Source of the DNA: UBA8346 sp050260935
Lineage (GTDB): Bacteria; Bacillota; UBA4882; UBA8346
NCBI GenBank assembly: GCA_050260935.1
Contig: JBLNCU010000076.1
Coordinates: 1-22,005 of the forward strand
Direction of reading: 5' to 3'
Length of the DNA: 22,005 nt
Below are positions 1-8,124 of the stretch, in pieces (within the stretch, counting starts at the first letter, position 1; the number at the start of each line of letters is the position of its first letter). Made by a program: the position numbers and the translations under genes. The notes beneath the pieces are model-generated. The model made no database searches. It was not told where the DNA came from and saw only the letters and a program-made list of their open reading frames with translations.

Positions 1-1
1 G

Positions 2-871
2 TTCGGCTTTTTCCATGCAGTATCGGCTTTTTGTAACGCCGGTTTTGATTTATTCGGTCCAGTATATGGAAAGTTCAGTAGTATCACCCATTATGTCAAT
101 GATTGGGTGGTTACCCTCACCATAGGCGCTTTGATTGTATTCGGGGGGCTAGGCTTTCCGGTCATCATCGAGTTGGTTAAATATCCCAAAACCAAAAAGC
201 TGTCACTCAATGCCAAGCTTGTTCTGCGGGTAACCGCCCTCTTAATTGTTACTGGCGCCTTGCTCATCTATATCATGGAGGCAACCAACGGCTATACTCT
301 TGGTAAGCTCGGGTTTTCCGGCAAATTTCTGGGGTCACTGTTTCAATCGATCACGCCCCGGACCGCCGGCTATAATTCCTTGGATATCTCGCATATGAGG
401 AAAGCTTCCTGGTTTGTACTGACTATTTTAATGTTTATCGGGGCCTCGCCGAGCTCCACCGGAGGCGGTATTAAAACCACTACTTTCGGAGTGATAATTG
501 CTACTGTAATTGCCACCATCCGCGGCAAACACGATGTGGAACTATCCGAACGCCGGCTTACTCAGGAATTGCTTAACAAAGCTTTCACCATTACTTTTAT
601 CGCCTTAAGTTGGGTCTATCTGGTCACTTTGATTATATCGATAGTTGAACCATTTGATTTCTTACGGATATTCTTTGATGTAATGTCGGCCTTCGGAACC
701 GTCGGCCTTACCACCGGGATTACTCCTTATTTATCCGGTATTTCGCAAATAATGTTGATTTTAACGATGTTTATCGGCAGGGTCGGGCCTTTAACGGTAA
801 TGGTGGCCATAACCGATGTCAAGCACAAAAAAACCGGCCGGTATATCACTGACCATGTCATGATCGGATAA
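2..871 (+). CDS. ktrB: Potassium uptake translocation subunit KtrB/TrkH (5' truncated by window edge)
   Basis: This is the membrane pore subunit of a Ktr/Trk potassium uptake system. The reading frame is open from base 2, so the gene starts outside the window; the GTG at 107 is internal. Three of the four selectivity-filter loops are visible: SAFCNAGFDL (bases 23-52), ITPRTAGYNS (third loop) and SAFGTVGLTTGITP (fourth loop). Each carries the family's central glycine and lies between hydrophobic membrane segments. The conserved SPSSTGGGIKTTTFG stretch follows the third loop. Such subunits form dimers that sit on an octameric RCK ring, and the gene for that ring protein follows 119 bases downstream on the same strand. 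The short C-terminus and the adjacent 224-residue KtrA favour KtrB over the longer proteobacterial TrkH; TrkH remains the alternative name. The N-terminal first pore repeat is missing only because of the window edge. Confidence 0.93.
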   Translation, partial: FGFFHAVSAFCNAGFDLFGPVYGKFSSITHYVNDWVVTLTIGALIVFGGLGFPVIIELVKYPKTKKLSLNAKLVLRVTALLIVTGALLIYIMEATNGYTLGKLGFSGKFLGSLFQSITPRTAGYNSLDISHMRKASWFVLTILMFIGASPSSTGGGIKTTTFGVIIATVIATIRGKHDVELSERRLTQELLNKAFTITFIALSWVYLVTLIISIVEPFDFLRIFFDVMSAFGTVGLTTGITPYLSGISQIMLILTMFIGRVGPLTVMVAITDVKHKKTGRYITDHVMIG

Positions 872-931
872 CGGCATCATTTTAATCTAATAACTATAAT
901 ATCCTAGATAATAATTTCATTATAAATAATT

Positions 932-963
932 CCGGCTTTGGGTATTCCAAGCCGGGGTTTATT
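932..963 (+). terminator. Weak terminator or attenuator hairpin between ktrB and ktrA
   Basis: CCGGCTT (932-938) pairs with AAGCCGG (949-955). Two more pairs (GG/CC) extend the stem past a bulged T. The stem is followed only by GGTTTATT, a poor U-tract. It could lower read-through from ktrB into ktrA, or mark an mRNA processing site. ktrA has its own Shine-Dalgarno downstream of it. Confidence 0.3.
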
Positions 964-990
964 CTGTATATTCGAAAGGAAGAATGTAAA

Positions 991-1665
991 ATGTCTAGAC
1001 AATATGCGGTCATCGGATTGGGCCGTTTTGGGACCAGCCTGGCCAGAACCCTTTGGAAACTAGGCCAGGAAGTATTGGCCATTGACACCGATGAGGAGCG
1101 TCTCCGGTATATCTCCGAAGAAGTAACCCATACCTTATTGGCTGATACTACCGATATAAACGTCTTGAAAAGTATCGGAATCGCCAACTTTGATGTGGTT
1201 GTCGTGGCCATCGGCGAAATGAATATCCAGGCGAGCGTTTTCACAACTTTGCTCCTGAAAGAGCTGGGCGTACCGTACGTGGTGGTAAAAGCTTTAAACA
1301 GAACCGAAGGCCGGGTCTTGGAGAAAGTCGGGGCTGATCTGGTGGTTTACCCTGAACGAGAAATGGGTAAACGGGTGGCCCATGATTTGGTAGCGGCTAA
1401 AACCGCCAATGATATCGCCGATTATATCGATCTTCCCGAGGGGTTCAAGATCATTGAGACTTTGGCCATTAAAAACATGATCGGGAAGAGTCTGGGCGAC
1501 CTTAACATCCGGGGGAGATACAATGTCAATGTAATTTTAGTCAAAAAAGCCTCCGGGGAGGTTTTATTCTCGCCCGGCCCGGATGATATTATCGAGGCCG
1601 GTGATCTTTTAGTAGTCGCCGGTAAACAGGAAGACGTCAAAAACTTTGAACAAATTTGGGATTAG
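991..1665 (+). CDS. ktrA: Potassium uptake gating subunit KtrA/TrkA (RCK domain protein)
   Basis: This cytoplasmic RCK protein gates the KtrB pore by binding nucleotides (ATP/ADP or NAD(H)). The N-terminal Rossmann fold shows the glycine motif GLGRFG at residues 9-14 and acidic residues after the second strand (IDTDEE, 31-36). A C-terminal RCK_C domain spans roughly residues 135-224, ending in the typical GDLLVVAGKQEDVKNFE pattern. The length of 224 residues matches KtrA of Bacillus (about 220) and is half of the duplicated proteobacterial TrkA. An AAAGGAAG ribosome site lies about 8 bases before the ATG. It follows ktrB by 119 bases and is the last gene before a strong terminator, so the pair is probably one transcription unit. 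Identification is secure; the choice between the names ktrA and trkA is convention. Confidence 0.93.
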   Translation: MSRQYAVIGLGRFGTSLARTLWKLGQEVLAIDTDEERLRYISEEVTHTLLADTTDINVLKSIGIANFDVVVVAIGEMNIQASVFTTLLLKELGVPYVVVKALNRTEGRVLEKVGADLVVYPEREMGKRVAHDLVAAKTANDIADYIDLPEGFKIIETLAIKNMIGKSLGDLNIRGRYNVNVILVKKASGEVLFSPGPDDIIEAGDLLVVAGKQEDVKNFEQIWD

Positions 1666-1737
1666 GGGTTTTTCCTAAAAAACCAAATTATTTGCCTAAG
1701 TCGTCCTTTTTGAAAAGCAAATACCTTAAATTCAACT

Positions 1738-1758
1738 AAACGCCGCTGGCGTTTTTTT
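1738..1758 (+). terminator. Rho-independent terminator after ktrA
   Basis: AAACGCC (1738-1744) pairs perfectly with GGCGTTT (1748-1754) around the loop GCT. A run of seven T (1752-1758) overlaps and follows the stem. It lies 73 bases after the ktrA stop codon and closes the ktrBA unit. Confidence 0.85.
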
Positions 1759-1872
1759 CATCCCTTCTAAGACATTTTATTGTTGTAGACGACTATGTAA
1801 CAAGCCAAAATGTGTAATGCCGGTATCACCGTAATACTTAGTCCTTAAATCTTCAATATATTAATTTGGAAT

Positions 1873-1901
1873 ATGACAACTTTTTTCCCGGTACATAAAC
1901 T
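1873..1901 (+). promoter_or_regulatory. Candidate sigma-A promoter for the YmaF-like gene
   Basis: ATGACA (1873-1878, 5 of 6 to TTGACA) and TAAACT (1896-1901, 4 of 6 to TATAAT) are separated by exactly 17 bases. The predicted start, near 1908, leaves a short leader that contains the purine-rich ribosome site before the ATG at 1932. It sits after the ktrA terminator, as an independent transcription unit would need. Confidence 0.42.
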
Positions 1902-1931
1902 AACCTATAAGGAATTAAGGGGGGGAATAAG

Positions 1932-2252
1932 ATGGGAAGAAAGAAATGTGAGGAAAAAGGTTACCATGTTCATAGTTATTGCCTCTATACAGAGGTAGCT
2001 GATGGACACCGCCATATCATGCGGGGAGTAACATCACCAGCCCCTAACACCCCCTGCCACAAGCACGATTATGAGGGAGTCACCTCGTGTAACGAATGCC
2101 ACACCCATAAATATCACGGATGTACGGAAGAACCGATATCATCATTTTGTGGACATGTACACAATTTTTGCGGAAAGACTTCCTGTGTCGATGATCATAA
2201 ACACCGCTACGAGGGAACAACCGGCAGGGACAGGGCGGTTTCTTATAGATAG
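1932..2252 (+). CDS. YmaF-like His/Cys-rich small protein
   Basis: This protein has 106 residues and no signal peptide or membrane segment. It contains repeated HxH pairs: HVH, HRH, HKH, HTH, HVH and HKH. They form about three modules of the shape HxH-(x)n-HxHxxxGxT, for example HTHKYHGCTEE and HKHRYEGTTG. This is the pattern I associate with the YmaF family of Bacillus and Clostridia, whose function is unknown. Ten cysteines are scattered among the modules (e.g. CNECH, FCGH, TSCVDDH), which I do not recall as a general family feature. The His/Cys density suggests metal binding, but that is inference. A strong GGGGGG/AAGG ribosome site precedes the ATG by 5-6 bases. The gene stands alone, with its own predicted promoter and a terminator downstream. 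Confidence 0.72.
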   Translation: MGRKKCEEKGYHVHSYCLYTEVADGHRHIMRGVTSPAPNTPCHKHDYEGVTSCNECHTHKYHGCTEEPISSFCGHVHNFCGKTSCVDDHKHRYEGTTGRDRAVSYR

Positions 2253-2330
2253 CTGAATGTATTATAGCCATTAGATATTAATTAATTATATTTAAGCCTT
2301 TTGATACTGTATTAATGGCATTTCCAGGAA

Positions 2331-2363
2331 CTGCGCCGCTAAATCAAGCGGCGCAGCTATTTT
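2331..2363 (+). terminator. Terminator after the YmaF-like gene
   Basis: This is a perfect 10-bp stem, CTGCGCCGCT (2331-2340) with AGCGGCGCAG (2347-2356), around a six-base AAATCA loop. It is followed by CTATTTT. The stem is strong but the U-tract is imperfect. It separates the YmaF-like gene from the SNF2 gene. Confidence 0.7.
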
Positions 2364-2533
2364 GAAATTTTTACCCGGCTTGAGTCATACCCCCTTGGAT
2401 AAACAAAATATTCTAAAACGTGATAAACTCTTGCTTAATTGGCATCCCACCGCATTCAACCGATTTTAGCGAGTTAAAAAATTTTCCGGGGGAAAAATAA
2501 AACTGTCAATTACCAGTCAGTCGGGAGGCTAGA

Positions 2534-4300
2534 ATGGAGTTAAGCCGGACTCAAAAAGTGGAACCGTCAAAATTCGGCGGTTTCTTTCCGGATTTTACGC
2601 CTCAATTTGAAGAAACCAACCAGTTTCCTACTTTTCTGCTCAATATGCGCCGTAAAAAATGGGACAACTGGGAGGCTTTTCTCCTCCATTACCGGGCCGA
2701 AGAGCTCTCCCTAAACCGGGGCTTTGAAGAACTGCTGGTCTTAAGCCATTTGCAAGAGCACTGGCGTCAGAACGGTTTTATCATCTATCCCCACCAGGTT
2801 GAGACCGTCCGTAAAGTAATCTCTCAGATGCGGGGGAGAGCTATTCTCGCTGACGAGGTCGGTTTGGGGAAAACTATTGAGGCGGGAATGATTCTAAAAG
2901 AGTATATCATCCGGGGCTTGGTCAAACGTTTTCTAATTTTGGTCCCGGCGGCGCTTTGCCGCCAATGGGAGGCTGAGCTGCGGGAAAAGTTCGCCATCCC
3001 TACGGTGGTAGCATCCAGGGAATGGGACTGGTCCCATTACGGGTCAATAATTGCTTCAATCGACACCGCCAAAAAGGAAACCCACCGCAACGAGATCTTA
3101 AAGCTCTATTATGACATGGTCATCGTTGACGAGGCTCATAAACTAAAAAGCGTTCAGACTCAAAACTGGCGGTTTGTGAATAGCATTCCCAAAAAATACT
3201 TTTTATTGCTTACCGCCACTCCGCTGCAGAACGATTTAAAGGAATTATTCAACTTGATTTCGCTGTTAAAACCGGGGCAACTGGGAAACTACCGCCATTT
3301 TAAGCGGAAATATACCAATGACAAGCGAATTCCCAAAAATGAACAGGAATTGAAGGGAATCTTAAACGAGGTGATGATCAGGAACAAACACGGCAAGAAT
3401 ATGGGTTTTACCAAACGGAACGTGGAAAACATCTCGATTGAACTTTCAACGGTTGAACGAAAGCTCTACGAGGATATCTCGCGATTTGTCCGGACCAATT
3501 TTATCAAAAAAAGCGGAGGCTTGGGTACTCTGCCCTTGCTTACCCTGCAGCGGGAGATTTGCTCCAGTACTTTTGCCGCTGTTTTAACCCTTTTTAAACT
3601 GGCCCAAAATATGGAGGAGGACCCGGAGACTCAGGAAGAAGCGGCTTCGTTATTCCGTTACGCCCAGCAAGTAAAGGAGAATTCCAAAATGACTGTGGTC
3701 GAGGAATTAATCAAGAAGACTCCGGAGAAGGTAATCATCTTTACCGAGTTTTTAGGTACTCAAAGCTATATCCGGTCCCGGCTGGAACAAGGGGGTATTC
3801 TAACCTTGGCCTTCGACGGCCATCTGACGGCTTCCGCCAAAGAGCGGGTTAAATTTGAGTTTCGAACCCGCCCTCAAAACCGGGTGTTGGTCTGTACCGA
3901 ATCCGGCGGTGAAGGAATCAATCTCCAATTTTGCAACACCATGATCAATTATGATTTGCCCTGGAACCCAATGCGGCTGGAACAGCGAATCGGCCGGATT
4001 CACCGTCTTGGACAAACCCGGGATGTATATATTTACAACCTCTCAACCAAGGGCACCATTGAAGAACACTTATTGCGGTTGTTAACGGAGAAGGTCAAGA
4101 TGTTCGAAATGGTAATCGGTGAAAGTGAGCGGGTCATCGGTAAATTGACCAAAGGAAAGAGCCTGGAGGGTAGAATTATGGACTTGGTGCTAAAAGCCAA
4201 CTCCCAGGAAGAATTGAATCAAGGCTTTAACCGGTTGGGTATGGAGCTTGAAGAGATGTTAAGGGAGGATAATCCGGATTGGGCGGACTTTTTACAATAA
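2534..4300 (+). CDS. yqhH: SNF2-family DEAH ATPase/helicase (YqhH-like)
   Basis: This superfamily 2 Swi2/Snf2 ATPase is expected to translocate on double-stranded DNA and remodel protein-nucleic acid complexes. All core motifs are present. Motif I is DEVGLGKT (residues 107-114, Lys113) and motif II is DEAH (199-202). Motif III is TATP (227-230), followed by LQNDLKEL. The C-terminal RecA lobe has KVIIFTEF, the GEGINLQF motif V, and motif VI as EQRIGRIHRLGQ with its arginine fingers. There is no extra DNA-binding domain. The 588 residues and compact build fit YqhH of Bacillus subtilis better than RapA (about 970 residues). A GGGAGG ribosome site lies 5 bases before the ATG. The downstream YqhG-like gene starts 16 bases after the stop, as in the Bacillus yqhH-yqhG pair. 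The physiological substrate is unknown. Confidence 0.88.
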   Translation: MELSRTQKVEPSKFGGFFPDFTPQFEETNQFPTFLLNMRRKKWDNWEAFLLHYRAEELSLNRGFEELLVLSHLQEHWRQNGFIIYPHQVETVRKVISQMRGRAILADEVGLGKTIEAGMILKEYIIRGLVKRFLILVPAALCRQWEAELREKFAIPTVVASREWDWSHYGSIIASIDTAKKETHRNEILKLYYDMVIVDEAHKLKSVQTQNWRFVNSIPKKYFLLLTATPLQNDLKELFNLISLLKPGQLGNYRHFKRKYTNDKRIPKNEQELKGILNEVMIRNKHGKNMGFTKRNVENISIELSTVERKLYEDISRFVRTNFIKKSGGLGTLPLLTLQREICSSTFAAVLTLFKLAQNMEEDPETQEEAASLFRYAQQVKENSKMTVVEELIKKTPEKVIIFTEFLGTQSYIRSRLEQGGILTLAFDGHLTASAKERVKFEFRTRPQNRVLVCTESGGEGINLQFCNTMINYDLPWNPMRLEQRIGRIHRLGQTRDVYIYNLSTKGTIEEHLLRLLTEKVKMFEMVIGESERVIGKLTKGKSLEGRIMDLVLKANSQEELNQGFNRLGMELEEMLREDNPDWADFLQ

Positions 4301-4316
4301 CTTGGGAGGTGTTACG

Positions 4317-5243
4317 GTGAAGGAGAGTTCCGCGGATATTTTTCAGTTTATCGTCGACGCCTTGAAAGTCTCCGGCTCCCCTTTTAATATCATCAATTCC
4401 GAATTGATCATGGCCCAATGCCAGGTGGCGGTCCCCCGGACTTTTTTCTCCGCTGCCAGAGTTGAAAACCTGAACCTGCAAATGGTTTGCCAACCGGATA
4501 TCGTGGCTAAATACCCCGGTTCCGAGCTGGTGGTCAAAGGAAGCTACCGGTTGCAATGGTTTATCGACGGGATCCGGGAAAGAGGGTTGATAACCACGGC
4601 CACTATTCCTTATGATTTGGATCCCAAAAAAGCGCAACGGGAAATAATTGCTTTGCTGCGGGAACCACCGGAGTTTTACTTCGAAAGGCCAACCTTAATT
4701 TTTCAACCCGAGCTGCTGGTAAATTTCCGGGTCGGGTTTGAAACCGACGAAAAGATCGAGGAACTATACAGTCTGGGAATAAACTTGGTGAATGGCGCCA
4801 TCAGTTCCAACCTGCTGGCGAAATTAATGGGGCGGAAAATCTCCCCCCATCCGCCGAAAAAATACCTGGAAAAACGGAAAATTTCCTATCGCGAGGGTTA
4901 CGGCGGTCTGCTCAATCATTTAAGATGGCTGCTTCAAAACCACGACCCCGGCTGGATTCAGGCCGCCAAAGCCCGTTGGGATGAAGAGGTCAATTACCTG
5001 GAATCATTTTTTCAAGAAAACAACCCGGAGGAAGCGGCGGAGAACGAAGCCGGTTTTTACCGGCGTCTGGCTGAAGGATACCGTAAATTCCGGCCGGTAA
5101 TCAAGATCCACATCATCAATGTCGGGTTGTTGTATTTACCTAAGATTCGTTATGCCCTGGAGTCGTATACAGGCGAAAAATCAGCGCTGATTTACGACCC
5201 GGTGAACCGGAAAGCAATTGCCACCAATTTAGAGACCAGTTGA
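4317..5243 (+). CDS. yqhG: YqhG-like conserved protein, partner of the SNF2 ATPase
   Basis: This is a soluble protein of 308 residues with no membrane segment and no catalytic motif that I can recognise. The start is the GTG at 4317: a GGGAGGTG ribosome site (4304-4311) lies five bases before it, whereas an upstream in-frame TTG at 4302 would precede that site. Visible features are an N-terminal segment ending VAVPRTFF, a GSYRLQWFIDGIRERG motif near residue 80, and a charged C-terminal half. It immediately follows the SNF2 gene and is surely co-transcribed. By position and general pattern it resembles YqhG of Bacillus (about 260 residues, function unknown), which neighbours yqhH in the same way. 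Similarity was judged from memory and is moderate, so the family assignment is less certain than the gene itself. The linkage suggests a helper or specificity subunit for the ATPase. Confidence 0.65.
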   Translation: MKESSADIFQFIVDALKVSGSPFNIINSELIMAQCQVAVPRTFFSAARVENLNLQMVCQPDIVAKYPGSELVVKGSYRLQWFIDGIRERGLITTATIPYDLDPKKAQREIIALLREPPEFYFERPTLIFQPELLVNFRVGFETDEKIEELYSLGINLVNGAISSNLLAKLMGRKISPHPPKKYLEKRKISYREGYGGLLNHLRWLLQNHDPGWIQAAKARWDEEVNYLESFFQENNPEEAAENEAGFYRRLAEGYRKFRPVIKIHIINVGLLYLPKIRYALESYTGEKSALIYDPVNRKAIATNLETS

Positions 5244-5256
5244 AGCTCAATATTTG

Positions 5257-5450
5257 GCCACAGAGGCACAGAGACGATCATTTTTTGTTGTATTTATAGC
5301 GCGAGAACACTCAAATTAATTTGTCATTAAGAGCATTATAAAGGGCTTGAAGAATCTGATAGAACTTGACTCTGAACTTCATGCCCCTCATGGTAAAAAA
5401 TCAAGCCGTTAACATAATTTTTTTCTCTGTTCCTCTGTGTCTGTAGTGGC
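5257..5450. repeat. Palindromic-ended interspersed element (CCACAGAGGCACAGAG type)
   Basis: The left arm GCCACAGAGGCACAGAG (5257-5273) is matched in inverted orientation by the right arm at 5425-5450. The right arm's reverse complement reads GCCAC, then nine extra bases, then ACAGAGGAACAGAG. The ~150 bases between are AT-rich and hold no convincing ORF. From memory, similar CACAGAGGCACAGAG-ended sequences recur in many unrelated bacterial genomes; only one copy lies in this window. It fills the space between the convergent yqhG-like and rsmE genes and may act as a bidirectional hairpin there. No target duplication or transposase is visible. Confidence 0.55.
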
Positions 5451-5472
5451 TAACTGCCTGAACAGGTACAAA

Positions 5473-6213
5473 TTAAAAACCCAAATCGCCAAAATGATAC
5501 AATACCGCCGCCGCAACCACCAGACCGGCGGTTTCAGTCCGGAGAATCCGTGGCCCGAGGGTTACCGGGATTACCCCAGCCTTGACCGCTAGCTCGACCT
5601 CATTTTGAGAAAAACCTCCTTCCGGTCCGATTAGCACCGTTACCCTTTCCGGCAGACTTTTTGAGGTTTCCAAAACCTGCCTTAGCGTTCTTTCCCTCTC
5701 TCCTTCCCAGGGAATAAGGGCCAGGCCTTGAATATTCGTAAACAGGTCCTGCCAGACTCTGACCGGCTCCAATACCGGAATTATCTGCCTTCCGGATTGT
5801 TCAGCCGCCTCCTGGATGATCTTCCGCCATCTTTCCTCTTTTTTAACGGCTTGGTCCGGATCAAGCCTGATCGTACTGCGCTCGCTGATTACCGGTTGAA
5901 AGGAGCCCACCCCGAGTTCGGTATTCTTCTGCAGGATGAATTCGAATTTATCGGCTTTGGGCAGGCTCTGAACCAGATTGAGCTTCACCCGGGGTTCGGT
6001 GGAACGCTCAACCTGTTTGATAATCACACCAGCGACTTTTTCCGGGCCGATCTCCGTTACTCGCACCAGATATTCCTGGCCTTTGCCGTTCAAAACGGTA
6101 ATCTCGGCGCCCACGCCCCGGCGGAGGACATTAAGCAGGTGATGCCGGTCTTCCCCAAGTAAAAAAACGGTGTCATCCTTTATTTGTTGAGCTGGGATGA
6201 AAAAACGGGTCAT
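5473..6213 (-). CDS. rsmE: 16S rRNA (uracil-1498-N3)-methyltransferase RsmE
   Basis: RsmE methylates N3 of U1498 in helix 44 of 16S rRNA using S-adenosylmethionine. The protein of 246 residues has an N-terminal PUA-like part (RHHLLNVLRRGVGAEI near residues 22-37) and a C-terminal SPOUT knot. The knot shows the SAM-binding signatures VLIGPEGGFSQNE and LGPRILRTETA. Length and termini match the family. The ATG at 6213 was chosen over an in-frame start at 6258 because AAGGAG sits seven bases before it and the product begins MTRFF as usual. In most Bacillota rsmE directly follows prmA. Here it is separated from prmA by about 2 kb and an oppositely oriented kinase gene, so it needs its own promoter. 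Confidence 0.93.
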   Translation of the reverse strand: MTRFFIPAQQIKDDTVFLLGEDRHHLLNVLRRGVGAEITVLNGKGQEYLVRVTEIGPEKVAGVIIKQVERSTEPRVKLNLVQSLPKADKFEFILQKNTELGVGSFQPVISERSTIRLDPDQAVKKEERWRKIIQEAAEQSGRQIIPVLEPVRVWQDLFTNIQGLALIPWEGERERTLRQVLETSKSLPERVTVLIGPEGGFSQNEVELAVKAGVIPVTLGPRILRTETAGLVVAAAVLYHFGDLGF

Positions 6214-6573
6214 AATAATTCTCCTTGGATGGATTAAGTTACGTCCCCGCAGGTACAAATGGAACCCACCGATTAACTCTCATTTATTTCTTCTTTCACT
6301 CGGCTAATCGTACCGCTTATGTTTAATATTAGCCTATATAAAGATGAAAAACAATCCTCCCGTTTCATACTTCATATTCTCCCTCTTTAGTACTTTAAAT
6401 TTCCCGGATGATCTATTTCAAAACTGAAGGATTTTAGATAAAGATGTCTAAATATATTAAATTGAAAAACGAAAAAAATGCCAATACCTGTCATATTTTT
6501 ATAATTAGCTGTTGTTTTTATCTAATTTTATAAACTTCTTTAAAATTGAATACACTGTTTGGGGGCGGCTGTT
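6214..6573. other. AT-rich divergent intergenic region between rsmE and the kinase
   Basis: This 360-base stretch separates two divergent genes. It holds the rsmE ribosome site, a candidate minus-strand promoter, and many A/T runs toward the kinase. A perfect TATAAT at 6500-6505 on the + strand has no convincing -35 box at 16-18 bases. No ORF, strong hairpin or repeat was found. Confidence 0.6.
6326..6354 (-). promoter_or_regulatory. Candidate promoter for rsmE
   Basis: Read on the minus strand, TTGTTT and TAATAT are separated by exactly 17 bases (3 of 6 and 4 of 6 to the sigma-A consensus). The boxes lie about 110 bases before the rsmE ATG. They are the best pair I found in the region, but the match is weak. 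A promoter is needed here because rsmE is cut off from the heat-shock operon. Confidence 0.3.
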
Positions 6574-8124
6574 ATGGGAAATCCGGCAAGTATCTCCACT
6601 GCCTTTAAATGGGTGGCGGATATTCTCAACTCGATTACTGAAGGAGTAATCATCGTTGATCAGGAGGCCAAAATAACCTTTATAAACCGGATGGCCGAGG
6701 AGCTTACAGGTTGGGAACAGTCGCAGGCAGCCGGTGAGCCTTTGTCCGTTGTCTTACAACTCAAGAATGGGCAAACCGGAGCACCGTTGGATAGTAAATC
6801 CACCACTCTATCTAATGCCAAGGCCCTATTCCTTAACCAAACAATTTTAGTTCGCCGGGATCTCCATGAATTCCAGGTTACGGTCCAGATTACACCGTTG
6901 AAAACCAAAAATAACCGCCATTGTGGAGCCGGTATTGTTTTTCAAGATATTTCCGAAAAACAAAAAATCGAAACTGAGCTTTTAAAAACTCAAAAAATGG
7001 AGTCTTTGGGCATTTTAGCCGGAGGTATCGCCCACGATTTCAACAATATCCTTGCCGCCATTTTGGCCAATTTGCAATTGGCAAAGCTTAAACTGGGGAA
7101 AAATGAGGAAATAACCAGGTATTTGGAAGAAACTATTGAAATCACCCATAAAGCCAGTGATCTTACCAAACAACTGTTGACCTTTTCCAAAGGCGGCGCC
7201 CCGGTTAAAAAAACAACCTCAATCGTTACTTTGGTAAAAGAGTCGGTCCAATTTATACTTACAGGTTCCAGGGTCAAAGCCTTGTATTCCTTCGCTGAAG
7301 ATCTCTGGGAGGTGGATATCGATGAAGGTCAAATCAGCCAGGTAATCAATAATTTGACTATTAACGCCAAACAGGCGATGGTCAAAGGGGGCCTTCTCAA
7401 GATTTCCGGTAGAAATGTCCGCCTGGAAGGAAACGGAGAGTATACCCCCGGCCGTTATGTTAAATTAACCTTCACCGACAACGGCGTCGGGATCCCCAAA
7501 GAGGCGATTCAAAAGATATTCGACCCTTTCTTTACCACTAAAAAGCAGGGAAGCGGTCTGGGCCTATCGACCTCTTTTTCAATTATCAAAAAGCATAACG
7601 GCTATATTGAAGCAACTTCGGAACCCGGCATGACCGTCTTTAGCATTTATCTCCCGGCATCAACCGGACAGTCCGCGGCAAAAGAGGCCAAAAAAGAAAT
7701 TGCCGGGGTAAGGGAGGCCAAGGTCTTATTTATGGATGACGAAGAAGCAATCCGGAAAGTCGTCGGCGAGATGCTTACCTATTACGGTTATCAAGTGGTT
7801 CCGGCCAAAGACGGCCAGGAGGCTATTGAAAAATACCGGGAAGCCAAAGAAAACAATACTCCGTTTGATGCAGTTATCATGGACTTAACAATCCCCGGCG
7901 GCATGGGCGGTCAAGAAGCCATAGCCATCCTCCGTTTTCTTGATCCGCAGGTTAAAGCCATCGTCTCCAGTGGTTATGTAAATGATCCTATTCTTACCGA
8001 TTACGAAAAGTACGGATTCAGCAGTGTAATTTGTAAGCCGTATAAATTCGACAAATTAAACGAGATCTTAACCGAGGTGATTGCCAAAGAACAGTTGCGG
8101 TTAGGATTGGAATTGTCCGGTTAG
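6574..8124 (+). CDS. Hybrid sensor histidine kinase (PAS-HisKA-HATPase-receiver)
   Basis: This is a cytoplasmic hybrid kinase of 516 residues with no membrane segment. A PAS domain (about 12-125) has the pattern ITEGVIIVDQEAKITFIN and a PAC-like end. HisKA carries the phosphorylatable His154 in GGIAHDFNN. The HATPase has the N box NNLTINAKQAM, the G1 box DNGVGIP and the F/G2 boxes FDPFFTT and GSGLGLS. A C-terminal receiver (about 385-505) has acidic MDDEE, phospho-acceptor Asp437 in VIMDLTIPGGMGG and Lys in CKPY. The HAHDFNN-like H box belongs to the HisKA class often seen in soluble PAS kinases. The ATG at 6574 is preceded by GGGGGCGG; an upstream TTG at 6559 lies before that site and is rejected. 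No HPt, output domain or cognate regulator is nearby. It lies between rsmE and prmA in opposite orientation, which looks like an insertion into a conserved block. Confidence 0.93.
   Translation: MGNPASISTAFKWVADILNSITEGVIIVDQEAKITFINRMAEELTGWEQSQAAGEPLSVVLQLKNGQTGAPLDSKSTTLSNAKALFLNQTILVRRDLHEFQVTVQITPLKTKNNRHCGAGIVFQDISEKQKIETELLKTQKMESLGILAGGIAHDFNNILAAILANLQLAKLKLGKNEEITRYLEETIEITHKASDLTKQLLTFSKGGAPVKKTTSIVTLVKESVQFILTGSRVKALYSFAEDLWEVDIDEGQISQVINNLTINAKQAMVKGGLLKISGRNVRLEGNGEYTPGRYVKLTFTDNGVGIPKEAIQKIFDPFFTTKKQGSGLGLSTSFSIIKKHNGYIEATSEPGMTVFSIYLPASTGQSAAKEAKKEIAGVREAKVLFMDDEEAIRKVVGEMLTYYGYQVVPAKDGQEAIEKYREAKENNTPFDAVIMDLTIPGGMGGQEAIAILRFLDPQVKAIVSSGYVNDPILTDYEKYGFSSVICKPYKFDKLNEILTEVIAKEQLRLGLELSG

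Noticed and set aside
2481..2498. ATTTTCC-GGG-GGAAAAAT hairpin before the SNF2 gene as a regulatory site
   Set aside because: It is six to seven AT-rich pairs with a three-base loop, and nothing else supports a function.
5274..5424. A short protein gene inside the CACAGAGG-ended element
   Set aside because: All frames on both strands are short or lack a ribosome site, and none resembles a family I know.
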